A stretch of DNA of 64,000 bases, taken from positions 409,494 to 473,493 of the forward strand of contig NZ_JBJHBQ010000001.1 of assembly GCF_050485565.1 (NCBI RefSeq). The letters run 5' to 3'. The stretch is from Glycocaulis sp050485565. GTDB taxonomy: Bacteria > Pseudomonadota > Alphaproteobacteria > Caulobacterales > Maricaulaceae. A program made the position numbers and the translations under genes. The notes below the pieces were generated by a model. It did no database searches. It was not told the origin of the DNA and worked only from the letters and a program-made list of their open reading frames with translations. Numbering within the stretch: the first letter of the stretch is position 1; each line of letters opens with the position of its first letter. Below are positions 1 to 8,915 of the stretch, one piece after another.

Positions 1-105
1 CGCGGCGGTTTCGCTCTCTTCCAGCAAGGCGGCATGGCTGACGCCGGTCTGCGGCCCCGTGCAGAGGGCGGTGCCCAGCACGGCTGCTATCAGGACATGT
101 CTCAT
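1..105 (-). CDS. Exported protein of unknown function, N-terminal fragment
   Basis: Only the first 35 codons lie inside the window. The product starts MRHVLIAAVLGTALC and looks like a signal peptide, with a short hydrophobic core and an A-x-A-like site near residue 26. The start codon overlaps the stop of the permease gene upstream (ATGA, 102-105). It is therefore the next cistron of the putative D-glutamate/muropeptide operon and probably a periplasmic or outer-membrane protein. No family can be assigned from this fragment. Confidence 0.6.
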   Translation of the reverse strand, partial: MRHVLIAAVLGTALCTGPQTGVSHAALLEESETAA

Positions 106-1199
106 GCGCCGGCCTCCTTGCGCATACGCATCAGCTTCCAGACGCCGAGCGTCAGGAGCGGCAGGACGAAGACCGCGATAATCGCGAAGGCCAGCATGCG
201 GTAGCCATTGGCGATAAGAGCGATCAGGCCGAACCGGTCTGCCACCACCATGGCCGCGAGCAGTATGACGGAGGTGACCGCAAGACGGGTGCGTATGCCG
301 ATGGCGCGGGGCCGCACGGCCGATATCCGCTCATTGACGGCATGGACCGCGCTGACGCTGGTTTCCACCAGCGCGACGAACACCATGAACTGGAAGGCCA
401 TCTGGAAAGCGGGCGAACCCAGACGCTCCAGGATATAGTTTGACGGCAGGGCCGCGCCGGAAATCTCCGGGTAGAAGGCGATCATGCAGGCGAAGAAGAG
501 AAGCGCGGGAAGCGCGGCCAAAGGCCCGGCAAGCGCGCCTGCAATAATTGCGTCCTTGCGGCTGGTCAGATGGCGCAGCATGGGCAGGATCACCACTGCG
601 CCGATCACATTATAGCCCGCATAGGTGATACCGCCGGACACCCAGCCCGTGGCCGGAATACCGGCATCAAGACCGGCGAGGATATCCCCGCCAAATTGGG
701 TGAAACACATCACCACGAAGACGAGATAGACCAGATAGAGGAAGAGCGAGGCGTATTTGAAAAGCCGCTCCACGCTTTCCTGACCAAGAGCGGCGAAGAT
801 GAGGATGGAGAGCGCCAGAGCGGCCGATCCCACCAGGTTAGGCAGGTCGAAAAGCGCCGCCCCGATCTCGCCTGCTGCCGCGCCGAACACGGCAAGGATG
901 AGGAACAGGAAGAGCAGATAGGCGATCTCGAAGAGCGGCCAGAACGGGCCGAGCAGCGCCTTGAAGAAGGCGAGATAATTGGCGCTGCGCGTAGCGTACG
1001 CGAAGACGAAGGTCAGCGCGCAGATACCGCTCCACAATGCCGTGACCAGCACCAGCCCCAGCAATCCGCCCACCGGGCCAGATGGCATGAAATACTCGAC
1101 CAGCTCGCGCCCCGTGGCATAGCCCCCGCCAATCACCACCGCCTTGAAGGCAAGGCCCGGCAGGATCAGGCGCTGAAAGAGGCTGGGCGGCGCGCTCAT
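102..1199 (-). CDS. YkvI-like APC-superfamily membrane permease
   Basis: A 365-residue protein that is almost entirely hydrophobic, with about ten predicted membrane helices. The N-terminal stretch has the glycine-rich VVIGGGYATGRE motif, like the first broken helix of APC/LeuT-fold transporters, and overall it resembles the uncharacterised YkvI family (COG3949). Its start overlaps the stop of the DUF1611 gene by 4 bases and its stop overlaps the next start by 4 bases, so translation is probably coupled. Context suggests transport of an amino acid or small peptide such as D-glutamate across the inner membrane. The substrate is inferred from neighbours only. Confidence 0.7.
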   Translation of the reverse strand: MSAPPSLFQRLILPGLAFKAVVIGGGYATGRELVEYFMPSGPVGGLLGLVLVTALWSGICALTFVFAYATRSANYLAFFKALLGPFWPLFEIAYLLFLFLILAVFGAAAGEIGAALFDLPNLVGSAALALSILIFAALGQESVERLFKYASLFLYLVYLVFVVMCFTQFGGDILAGLDAGIPATGWVSGGITYAGYNVIGAVVILPMLRHLTSRKDAIIAGALAGPLAALPALLFFACMIAFYPEISGAALPSNYILERLGSPAFQMAFQFMVFVALVETSVSAVHAVNERISAVRPRAIGIRTRLAVTSVILLAAMVVADRFGLIALIANGYRMLAFAIIAVFVLPLLTLGVWKLMRMRKEAGA

Positions 1200-2236
1200 T
1201 GGGCGAGGGCTGCTTCCGGCTCAAGGCAGGCTTCTACCAGCGCGTCGAACGCTGCGCCTCCGCGGATCGGATCTGCGCATGGCAGGCCAGACCGGCGTGT
1301 CTCCGCCTCGATGGCGCGGCGTGCCTCGTCTTCTGACAGCTTGGAGGTGTTCAGGCTGATCCCGCCCACCCGCACATCCGGGTTCACCCGGCGCGCATGC
1401 ATCAGGTTGAGCTCGATCACCTCCTCGATGGAGGGAATGGGATAGTGCGCGTCGAGACCGATAATCCGTTTACGGCCAAACTCGTGGCAGATCACCAGCA
1501 CGTCGGGCTGGCTGCCATGCAGGAGGCCCAGCGACACGCCCGCATAGGAGGGATGAAAGAGCGAACCTTGCCCTTCGACAATATCCCAGTGATCGGCTGG
1601 CGCATCGGGAGACAGGGCCTCGGCAGCGCCCGCCAGAAAATCGCTGACCACCGCGTCCATCGGCACGCCGCCGCCCGCGATCAGAATGCCGGTCTGGCCG
1701 GTGGCGCGGAAGGTTGCCTTGGCTCCGGCGCGCGTGAACGCCTGGGTGAGTGCCAGCGCGGTGTATTTCTTGCCCAGCGCGCAGTCGGTACCCACGGTCA
1801 GCAGGCGCTTGCCCGTGCGCTTGCGGCCCGTACCGAGCGGCAAGCCGGCGGGCGGGCGCCGGACATCGATCAGCTGGCGGCCCAGACGCGCCGCGGCCTC
1901 TTTGAGCTCCGGAACCCCGGCCAGCGGAGCGTGCATGCCCGAAATGATGTCGAGACCGGCTTCCATGGCTTCGACCAGCGCTGGCACCCAGGCCGGGCGG
2001 ATAGCCCCGCCCATTGTCGCCGCGCCGATAACCAGCGAGCGGGCGCCTGCGCGAGCCGCCTCTGCCGGTGCCATGACCGGAAGACCAAGCCGTAAGGGGT
2101 TTCCCGGCAAGGACCATTCGGCCACACACTGATCCGGCACCCAGTCGCGCAGGCCCGCCGCCGTCTTGGCATAGGACAGGTCAGTGACATCGCCAAGAAA
2201 GAGCAGGTAAGGCCGGGGGAGGGAGAGAACACTCAT
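1196..2236 (-). CDS. dgcN: DUF1611 family protein, probable D-glutamate N-acetyltransferase DgcN
   Basis: A 346-residue product with the DUF1611 architecture. It has an N-terminal Rossmann-like half and a P-loop-like segment GTDCALGKKYTA near residues 149-160. A longer reading frame begins at 2266, but the ATG at 2236 forms a TGATG junction with the upstream gene and gives the usual N-terminus MSVLSLPRPY. DUF1611 proteins paired with an enolase-superfamily racemase have been described as DgcN/DgcA, in which D-Glu is N-acetylated and then racemised to N-acetyl-L-Glu. The adjacent racemase gene supports that reading here. The biochemical assignment rests on family and pairing. Confidence 0.72.
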   Translation of the reverse strand: MSVLSLPRPYLLFLGDVTDLSYAKTAAGLRDWVPDQCVAEWSLPGNPLRLGLPVMAPAEAARAGARSLVIGAATMGGAIRPAWVPALVEAMEAGLDIISGMHAPLAGVPELKEAAARLGRQLIDVRRPPAGLPLGTGRKRTGKRLLTVGTDCALGKKYTALALTQAFTRAGAKATFRATGQTGILIAGGGVPMDAVVSDFLAGAAEALSPDAPADHWDIVEGQGSLFHPSYAGVSLGLLHGSQPDVLVICHEFGRKRIIGLDAHYPIPSIEEVIELNLMHARRVNPDVRVGGISLNTSKLSEDEARRAIEAETRRSGLPCADPIRGGAAFDALVEACLEPEAALAQ

Positions 2237-3252
2237 CAGGCCGCTTTCCTTTCCGGCAGACCCCACCCTTCAGGCGGGCATACAAGATGGCCGTTTTCAT
2301 AACGCGCAGGCGGATCGCGGTCGGCGGACAGATGCCAGGGCCCATCCAGATCGACCACATCGCAGAGCTGGCCGACTATTGCCGCCGGTCCGCATGACAG
2401 CGAGGTGCCAACCATATTGCCGACCATGACGCCAAGGCCATGCTCGCGCGCCAGATGCGCCATTTTCAGCCCTTCGGTGAGACCGCCGGACTTGTCCAGC
2501 TTGATATTGATGATGTCGTAAATGGGCGCGAGCCGGGCAATGTCCGCGCTGGTCTGCGCGCTTTCATCGGCGGCCAGCGGGATGGGTGCGTTGAGCCCTG
2601 CCAGCGTTTCGTCCGCACCAATGGCACAAGGCTGCTCAAGAAGGCTCACCTTCTCCTCGATCAGGCAGGGCAGAAGCGCCTCGGTTCCGGCCCGGTCAAA
2701 CGCCTGATTGGCGTCTACCCCGATCCAGACTTCAGGCGCAGCGGCGCGCACGGCCCGCACACGCTCGGCATCCAGCCCATCGCCGATCAGCTTGAGCTTG
2801 AGAGCCTTCGCATAAGTCAGCGTGGCCGCCTTGGCACCCATCGCCTCAGGGCTGTCAGCGCCCAGAGTGAAGGTGGTGAGCAGAGGCGAGGTTTTGCCCA
2901 GACCGGCCAGCTGCCAGGCCGGCTTTCCCGTCTCGCGCGCTTCAAGGTCCCACAAAGCGCAGTCCACAGCGTTGCGGGCACCGCCCGGCGGCAGGAGGTC
3001 CTGCAGCGCCTCGCGCGTGATACCCGCTTCGATCTGCGCGCGCACCGCCTCGATCTGAGCCAGCATGCTGGCTCCCGTCTCGGCGTGATAATAGACCCCG
3101 GTGGCCTCGCCCCGGCCGTCAAGGCCGCGGCGAGACAGGGTGCACACCACCAGATCAACCTTGTCCATCACGTGTCCGGTAATCCGGAACGGTGTTTTCA
3201 GGCGGACCGGCTCGATACGCACAGTCAGGGAAAGGGGCGTTGTGACAGGCAT
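2236..3252 (-). CDS. dgcA: Enolase-superfamily dipeptide epimerase / N-acetyl-D-glutamate racemase (DgcA-like)
   Basis: 338 residues with the full mandelate racemase/muconate-lactonising catalytic set: KLK at 152-154, metal ligands D180, E206 and D229, and the second-face lysine around K251 in IINIKLDKSGG. This layout fits L-Ala-D/L-Glu epimerases and the DgcA N-acetyl-D-Glu racemases. Its stop overlaps the start of the DUF1611 gene by one base and it follows the serine hydrolase gene after 15 bases, so it sits mid-operon. A muropeptide L-Ala-D-Glu epimerase (YcjG-like) is the main alternative. The DUF1611 partner tips the balance toward the N-acetyl-D-Glu route. Confidence 0.72.
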   Translation of the reverse strand: MPVTTPLSLTVRIEPVRLKTPFRITGHVMDKVDLVVCTLSRRGLDGRGEATGVYYHAETGASMLAQIEAVRAQIEAGITREALQDLLPPGGARNAVDCALWDLEARETGKPAWQLAGLGKTSPLLTTFTLGADSPEAMGAKAATLTYAKALKLKLIGDGLDAERVRAVRAAAPEVWIGVDANQAFDRAGTEALLPCLIEEKVSLLEQPCAIGADETLAGLNAPIPLAADESAQTSADIARLAPIYDIINIKLDKSGGLTEGLKMAHLAREHGLGVMVGNMVGTSLSCGPAAIVGQLCDVVDLDGPWHLSADRDPPARYENGHLVCPPEGWGLPERKAA

Positions 3253-3267
3253 GGTTCTCCTCTCCGC

Positions 3268-5265
3268 CTAGAAGCTCGTTCCGAAGTTGAAGAAGCCACC
3301 AACGGTGAGGAACCAGAGCATCACCAGCATGGATACGACCAGCACAAGGCTCCAGAGTTTCGCAAACCAGCTCGCAGCGCCGGTCCACACTACGAAGGCG
3401 TTCCAGGCCATGATGGCGAGGGCCGCCAGCGGCAACACGGACAGAAGCTGCAGCAGCGTCATCACGCCATCCAGGCGGCCATCAAGCCGGGTGAAGTCAG
3501 ACATCATGTGCATGATGAGCCAGACCCAGCCGCCGACATGAACCAGCGTCGCCAGCGCGCCGAGCGGCACCAGACGGTGCGCCATGGCTTCCCGGCCTGA
3601 CAGGGCGAAGCGCCTGCCAAACCGCCAGCGCACAATCGCCCGCACCGGCCAGAAGATGAAAGTCAGCAAGAGCGCGGCAGCAGCGATGCCCACTAAAGGC
3701 GTGAGCAGGGTGCCGTTGCGCCACCACTCAACAGGCATGAACACCATGAAAGGTGAGAAGAAGGCCGCACTGAACATCTCCACATTGCCATCCTCGCCGA
3801 TACGGGCCGATAGGCGTTCCACGCCGCCCACCTGTTGCCAGACAAAGGGCTCGACCTCGCGGAAGCGCATGGGCGCACCGGCGGTATCGTTCAGGATGGA
3901 AAGCGACAGCTCGTGATCAGCATTCATGGTCACGCTCGCCGGACTTAGCAGCCAGCTGGACGCCAGGAAATTGCCTGTAGGACGACGCGAGACAAGATAC
4001 TGGCCAACCAGCATGCGGCCATGCTCCTCGGCCGTCTCCAGCGTCGGCAGCTCTTCCAGCTCCACCGGGAAATAGCGGTCAGTGAACTGCTCGAAGAGCG
4101 CCTGCCGAATGCGGCCCGTTGCCCCGCCGCGCCCGGTGCTGTTCATCGAGATGTACAGGCCGACGCCGTGATCGAGATAGAGATGCAGATTGGAATGGAA
4201 GAGGGTGGTATCACCGCCATGACCGATAATGCGGTGGCCATTGCGGTTCTGCTGATAGAAGCCCAGCACCATCGAGTTGAGCGAGGGCAGCTTGCGATCC
4301 TCACTGGTATACATCAGCTCAGCCGTCTCGGGCGATAGCAGCCCTTCGCCATTATTGAGGTAGGCGATCATCAGCCGGCCCATATCATTGCCGGTTGAGG
4401 ACATCGAACCGGCAGGCGCGGCGCTGACAATCTCGAACGGGCGCGCATCGCCATCAGATGCACGCAGGTATCCGCTGGACATCAGGCCTTCGAGATGATC
4501 CGGCAAAGGCTGGCGCAGAGTCGACCGCTCCATGCCCAGAGGCGCGAAGATGCGCTGATCGAGATAGTCATCGAAGGCCATGCCGGACACACGCTCGACC
4601 ACATAGCCAGCCAGCGCCGTGCCGTAGTTGGAATAAGCAGGTACCTCGCCGGCCGGATACATGGCCGGAGGCACATTCTCGCGCAGATACTGGCCGAGCG
4701 GCACAAGCCTGTCCTCATTGTCCATGATCAGGCCGCGCACCGCCTCGCCCCAGCCGGGCGTGTGGTGGAGGATGTGACGCATGGTGACCGGACCGTCGAC
4801 TGCGTTCACCTCGAAATCGAGATAGGTGTTGATGTCAGCATCAAGATCAACAAGCCCATCGTCGACCAGCTGCATGACAGCGGTCCAGGTGATGAGCTTG
4901 GATACCGAACCGGGACGGAAAAGGGTGGCGTCAGGATCAACCGGGGCGCGGGTTTCTACATCGGCATAGCCGTAGCCTCTGCTGAGCAGGATTTCCCCGT
5001 CCGCTACCACCGTTACGACGGCACCGGCAATGTCGCCTTGCGCCAGCGCGTAGGGCATGAAGCCATCCAGCCAGCTTTCCAGATCAGCCCGGTCGATGAC
5101 GCCCGATGGCGCGGCCGGGGCCGCTACCTGTTCAGGAAGCGCCGGCAGTTCGACCTGCTCTTGATCACGTGGATCAAGATCAGGCACCTGCGCGGAGGCT
5201 GTCGAAAGGGCGAACCCCGCCAGCAGGGCGCCCAATGCGCCCTGCATCCAATGCTTCACCATCAC
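3268..5265 (-). CDS. Membrane-anchored serine hydrolase of the class C beta-lactamase/PBP-like family
   Basis: 665 residues. A signal peptide (cleavage near ASA-Q26) is followed by a beta-lactamase-type domain with the three active-site boxes: SVSK at 120-123, YSN at 211-213 and HGG at 349-351. From about residue 530 there are four to five predicted membrane helices. Family members include D-aminopeptidases, esterases and DD-peptidases. Beside a D-Glu racemase pair and a TonB receptor, trimming of D-amino-acid-containing peptides in the periplasm is a reasonable inference. It lies 30 bases after the receptor gene. A paralogue with the same architecture is at 18777-20621. Confidence 0.82.
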   Translation of the reverse strand: MMVKHWMQGALGALLAGFALSTASAQVPDLDPRDQEQVELPALPEQVAAPAAPSGVIDRADLESWLDGFMPYALAQGDIAGAVVTVVADGEILLSRGYGYADVETRAPVDPDATLFRPGSVSKLITWTAVMQLVDDGLVDLDADINTYLDFEVNAVDGPVTMRHILHHTPGWGEAVRGLIMDNEDRLVPLGQYLRENVPPAMYPAGEVPAYSNYGTALAGYVVERVSGMAFDDYLDQRIFAPLGMERSTLRQPLPDHLEGLMSSGYLRASDGDARPFEIVSAAPAGSMSSTGNDMGRLMIAYLNNGEGLLSPETAELMYTSEDRKLPSLNSMVLGFYQQNRNGHRIIGHGGDTTLFHSNLHLYLDHGVGLYISMNSTGRGGATGRIRQALFEQFTDRYFPVELEELPTLETAEEHGRMLVGQYLVSRRPTGNFLASSWLLSPASVTMNADHELSLSILNDTAGAPMRFREVEPFVWQQVGGVERLSARIGEDGNVEMFSAAFFSPFMVFMPVEWWRNGTLLTPLVGIAAAALLLTFIFWPVRAIVRWRFGRRFALSGREAMAHRLVPLGALATLVHVGGWVWLIMHMMSDFTRLDGRLDGVMTLLQLLSVLPLAALAIMAWNAFVVWTGAASWFAKLWSLVLVVSMLVMLWFLTVGGFFNFGTSF

Positions 5266-5294
5266 TTTTCCTTCCCTGTCCGGGTGTAACCCCG

Positions 5295-7511
5295 CTAGCG
5301 GCTGAGACTAAGCACCACGCCCACTGTACGTGGCTGAAGCAACGAGCTCATCACAAAAGTCGGAGCACCGAATGCGTCCGTCATGCGGGTTCCGCTGAGA
5401 TAGACATCCTCATCGGTCAGGTTGCGCACATAGCCGCGCAGCGCCAAGCTTCCGTTGGATATCTCGGCATTGAGATCAACCGAGTGATAGCTGTCGAGCT
5501 TCATGAAATTGGCAGCGCCGGGATAGGAGACATTGCGGTCACCAATCCAGCGGATCCCGCCGCCCAAGCTCGCATCCCAGCCGTTCTGCAGCCCCCAGCT
5601 ATAGTCCGCCGTAAGCGAGTAGTTATACCGCGGCACACCGGGCAGCCGGTCACCACTGACTGCCGACAGGCCGGGCGCATCAGCGGTAAGTACAGAATCC
5701 ACGAAGGCCGCGTTCAGGCCGAGACGCAACCCGTCAACCGGAGCGATAACGCCCTGGAACTCGACACCGCGCGAGCGGGCCGTATCACCATTGGTCAGCC
5801 AGCTGATCCCGCCTGCAGCGGTTGCCAGCTGTATGTCTTCCCACTCGATCCAGAAGGCTGTCGCCTCAATGAGCGCGCGGCCATCCCAGAAGTCCGACTT
5901 GATCCCGACCTCATAGTTTACCAGCCGGTCGGCATCGACCTGCGGGGGCACGCCGGGCAGCGACACATTGGGACCGCCAGGGCGGTAGCCACTGGCCACA
6001 CGGCCATAGAGCATGGTCTGGTCGGTTACATCAAAGGTCGCGCTGGCCATGTAGGTGAACACGGTCTCTGAGGAGTCGCCAGGCACCTCCTGATACCCGC
6101 CAACCAGTGGGCCATCGGAAATCTGGGCAAAGTCCTGCTCGTTACGCGCAAGGCGCCCGCCCAGCCCAAGCGTAAGCCGGTCGGTGAGGTCAAAGCTCAT
6201 ATTGCCGAAAATGGCGATTTCTTCATAACTGCTGGGTAGTCCCACAATAGCCAGCGGATCAAGACCAGGAATCGAGCTGCCAGACATATCCAGAGCCGTT
6301 GCAATCTGCTGGTTGACGCTGTCTTCCTGCGTGTAGAAAACGCCAGCCATCCACTGCCAGGGCCCGTCCCCGGCCGATGTCAGCCGGAATTCCTGAGTAA
6401 TCTTTTCAAGATCGAGCAGGATATTGAATTCCGACAGGCCCGGCGGGACCGCACCGCCCGTGAACAACGGGAACAGAACGCCGTAGATCGTACTGGCGTC
6501 CTGCGTCTGGTTATTCACGATGTTGGAGAAGCTGGTGATCGAGGTCAGGTCGGCAAAGCCGATATCCCAGTTGAGCCGGGCGGCATAATAGCGCTCCCGC
6601 TTTTCAAACGGCTCGGCCAGCTGATTGCGCGTGGTACGCGGCCCGTCAAAGGTCTGCAGCGTCGCCGGATCGAGATAGACTTGCGCGTTGTCTGCTGAAT
6701 CGATGTTCTGGAACATCGCGGACAGATTGATGGTGAAGTTGCTGGCAGGCTCCAGGAAGAGCGCCAGCCGGCCACCGGTCTGCGTCAGCTCGTTCTGGTC
6801 ACTACGCCCGGTCAGCGTGTTGTCTACATAGCCCGGCGTTTCGCGCGTAAACAGGCTGGCGCTGAACGCGGCATTATCGGCCAGAGGGACGTTCACCCGC
6901 CCGCGCGCGCCGTAACCCAGCGAGCTGGCATCGGCCACCGAGAACATCTCGCCAGCCATCTGCACGGAAAAGCCGGACGGGTCGGGCGTACGCGTGACAT
7001 AGCGCAGCAGGCCGCCCATGGCACTGGCACCGTAGAGCGTGCCTTGCGGGCCGCGCAGGATCTCAACCCGCTCGATATCATTCGGGAACAGGTCAAGCGC
7101 GAACGCCGAGGCGCGCGAATAATTCGAGCTGCCACCCAGCGGGGTATCGTCGATATGGGTGCTGACGGTAGCACCCGGACCGACCGGCGCAATCCCGCGC
7201 AGCGTAATCGAGGTCTGGCCGGGACTGCCGCCACTGCCGACATTCACGCCGGGTACGTAGGCTGCGTAATCTGCCAGCGAACCCACACCCATGCCCTGCA
7301 GGCGCTCACCGGAAACCACGCTGATTGAAGCGGGAATGTCGGTGATAGCTTCCTCGCGCTTTTGCGCGGTGACGATGATGACGTCACGCACCTGCGAGGT
7401 GGCAACCGGCTGGCTGTCATCCTGGGATGCGTCCTCAAATGCGAGTGCCGGTGCGCACATGGCCATGGCGGCCGTGCCCAGAAGCCCCGCGCGAAGCGAA
7501 TGCCTGATCAT
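5295..7511 (-). CDS. TonB-dependent outer-membrane receptor
   Basis: 738 residues. The signal peptide probably cleaves after ALA24, a TonB-box-like segment DVIIVTAQKRE lies at 43-53, a plug domain runs to about residue 165 (with LRGIAPVG and EILRGPQGTLYG), and a beta-barrel follows. It is the first gene of a minus-strand operon with the serine hydrolase, dgcA, dgcN and the permease. The likely job is uptake of the nutrient those enzymes process. The TonB partner and the substrate cannot be read from sequence. The similarity is to the broad FecA/CirA-type receptor group of marine alphaproteobacteria. Confidence 0.9.
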   Translation of the reverse strand: MIRHSLRAGLLGTAAMAMCAPALAFEDASQDDSQPVATSQVRDVIIVTAQKREEAITDIPASISVVSGERLQGMGVGSLADYAAYVPGVNVGSGGSPGQTSITLRGIAPVGPGATVSTHIDDTPLGGSSNYSRASAFALDLFPNDIERVEILRGPQGTLYGASAMGGLLRYVTRTPDPSGFSVQMAGEMFSVADASSLGYGARGRVNVPLADNAAFSASLFTRETPGYVDNTLTGRSDQNELTQTGGRLALFLEPASNFTINLSAMFQNIDSADNAQVYLDPATLQTFDGPRTTRNQLAEPFEKRERYYAARLNWDIGFADLTSITSFSNIVNNQTQDASTIYGVLFPLFTGGAVPPGLSEFNILLDLEKITQEFRLTSAGDGPWQWMAGVFYTQEDSVNQQIATALDMSGSSIPGLDPLAIVGLPSSYEEIAIFGNMSFDLTDRLTLGLGGRLARNEQDFAQISDGPLVGGYQEVPGDSSETVFTYMASATFDVTDQTMLYGRVASGYRPGGPNVSLPGVPPQVDADRLVNYEVGIKSDFWDGRALIEATAFWIEWEDIQLATAAGGISWLTNGDTARSRGVEFQGVIAPVDGLRLGLNAAFVDSVLTADAPGLSAVSGDRLPGVPRYNYSLTADYSWGLQNGWDASLGGGIRWIGDRNVSYPGAANFMKLDSYHSVDLNAEISNGSLALRGYVRNLTDEDVYLSGTRMTDAFGAPTFVMSSLLQPRTVGVVLSLSR

Positions 7512-7819
7512 GATTTACTCTCCCCTCCTGAACTTTGCGTTCATGGTTGCGGCCTGACAGGCCCCGCCCCATCGCGGATGGAGGCGCACACCAGATCAGG
7601 TCTATCCGGAACAGGGTCGATCCCAATAGGAGAATTGTCAACAAAATTTTCTGATCAGGACAACATCGCTTTCTGCGGCGCTCGTGACGCCTGGAAGCGT
7701 TGTGGGCTTGGCGGCGGCCATGCAACGCGGCTAGCCTGTGCCAAGTCCCGGATGGAAAGTGGTTTTCCGAACGGGCCGGTTTTGGCTATTTTCGATCAGG
7801 GTATAGTCAGGAATATGCG
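7512..7819. promoter_or_regulatory. Divergent control region between the TonB receptor operon and the XRE-cupin regulator
   Basis: A 308-base non-coding stretch between divergent starts. It must hold the promoters of both transcripts. On the minus strand a TTGACA-like -35 hexamer lies at 7641-7636 within an AT-rich patch (about 7631-7655) that also contains TTGT-CA-ACAA symmetry. No convincing -10 is spaced from it. On the plus strand TATAGT at 7802-7807 is 12 bases before the regulator start but lacks a well-spaced -35. The location is solid, the individual elements are tentative. Confidence 0.4.
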
Positions 7820-8476
7820 ATGAATAACACCGCTACCGAAGCCAGCACGACACTGGGCCAGGTCGTGCGCGCCATACGGCAGCGCAATGGCTGGACCCTG
7901 AAGGAGATGAGCCAGCGCTCCGGCATTCCGCTCTCGACCCTGTCCAAGATCGAGCACGACCGGCTAACCCTCACCTATGACAAGCTCTTGCAGCTCAGCC
8001 AGAGGCTGGATATCCCGCTATCGGACCTGTTCAGCGCCCCCAGCCCGGACAGTGGCACGCCCGCAGGCGCGGTTACCGGGCGGCGCGCCAAGGGCACGCT
8101 GGACACCGGCATGCGCGTCGAGACGGACAATTACGACTATTTCTATCTGTGTACCGAGCTGCGCAAGAAGAGCATGATTCCCATCTTCACCAAGGTGCGC
8201 GCGCGCTCCGTGGAGGAGTTCGGCGATCTGATCCGCCATGGCGGGGAAGAGTTCATCTTCGTGCTGGAAGGCCGTGTCGAGGTGCATACCGAGTTTTACG
8301 ACCCGGTCGTGCTAGAGAAGTGGGAATCCTACTATCTCGACAGCTCGATGGGCCACGCCTACCTGGTGGGCGAAGGCTGCGATGAAGCCCTGATTATCGG
8401 CGTGTGCGGCGGTGATGAACGCATCGACGTGGAAAGCCTCGTCCATATCGGCGAGAAGCGCGAGTCAGTGAGCTAG
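7820..8476 (+). CDS. XRE-family transcriptional regulator with C-terminal cupin domain
   Basis: 218 residues from the ATG at 7820, which is preceded by AGGA at a suitable distance; an upstream in-frame ATG at 7700 gives an unlikely N-terminus. Residues about 11-66 form an XRE helix-turn-helix (TLKEMSQRSGIPLSTLSKIE). A small cupin sensor domain covers about 115-200 (GEEFIFVLEGRVEVHTEF). Regulators of this build usually sense a small ligand and control adjacent catabolic genes. It is divergent from the TonB receptor operon, making it the likely local regulator. The ligand is unknown; D-Glu or an N-acetyl derivative would fit the neighbours. Confidence 0.85.
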   Translation: MNNTATEASTTLGQVVRAIRQRNGWTLKEMSQRSGIPLSTLSKIEHDRLTLTYDKLLQLSQRLDIPLSDLFSAPSPDSGTPAGAVTGRRAKGTLDTGMRVETDNYDYFYLCTELRKKSMIPIFTKVRARSVEEFGDLIRHGGEEFIFVLEGRVEVHTEFYDPVVLEKWESYYLDSSMGHAYLVGEGCDEALIIGVCGGDERIDVESLVHIGEKRESVS

Positions 8477-8521
8477 CGGGGCTATCGCGCGACGGGCAGC
8501 ATGGACTTGTTTTGAAGGAAC

Positions 8522-8611
<90 letters not shown>

Positions 8612-8786
8612 GCGAAGCGGCGGAAACTAGCGGCAAGCCTCTCCCCCCGCAAGCGGGTAATGTGCAGATGAAACCGGCGGTGACAATGTCCTGCGGCGCG
8701 GTCATTCGCACTGCCTGCAAAGGCCAGTGCGCGCCCCGCCACGATTGACTCAAGGCGCCTATTGCGTGTAAGTGCGCGCCTCTGAT

Positions 8787-8820
8787 GCCCGCCTCAGGCC
8801 ATGAGTGCGGGCGCTTTGTT
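8787..8820 (+). promoter_or_regulatory. Possible hairpin in the rplU 5' leader
   Basis: The about 300 bases between tRNA-Ser and rplU carry no gene. Within them GCCCGC (8787-8792) pairs with GCGGGC (8807-8812) and is followed by a T-rich run (GCTTTGTTG). This could be an rplU leader attenuator or simply the transcription start region. No homologous structure can be checked here. Confidence 0.3.
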
Positions 8821-8915
8821 GTGACAACGCCATCTTGCAAAGAAGCTGGCGAAGAAAAAGGGTAAGGCTTCCCAATGACTTGGGGAGATCTGGCCGTAGA
8901 AAAGGTGATTGAGAG

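Noticed and set aside
570..1445. 291-residue plus-strand frame opposite the permease
   Set aside because: Antisense to a clear membrane protein, extremely rich in charged residues, no domain.
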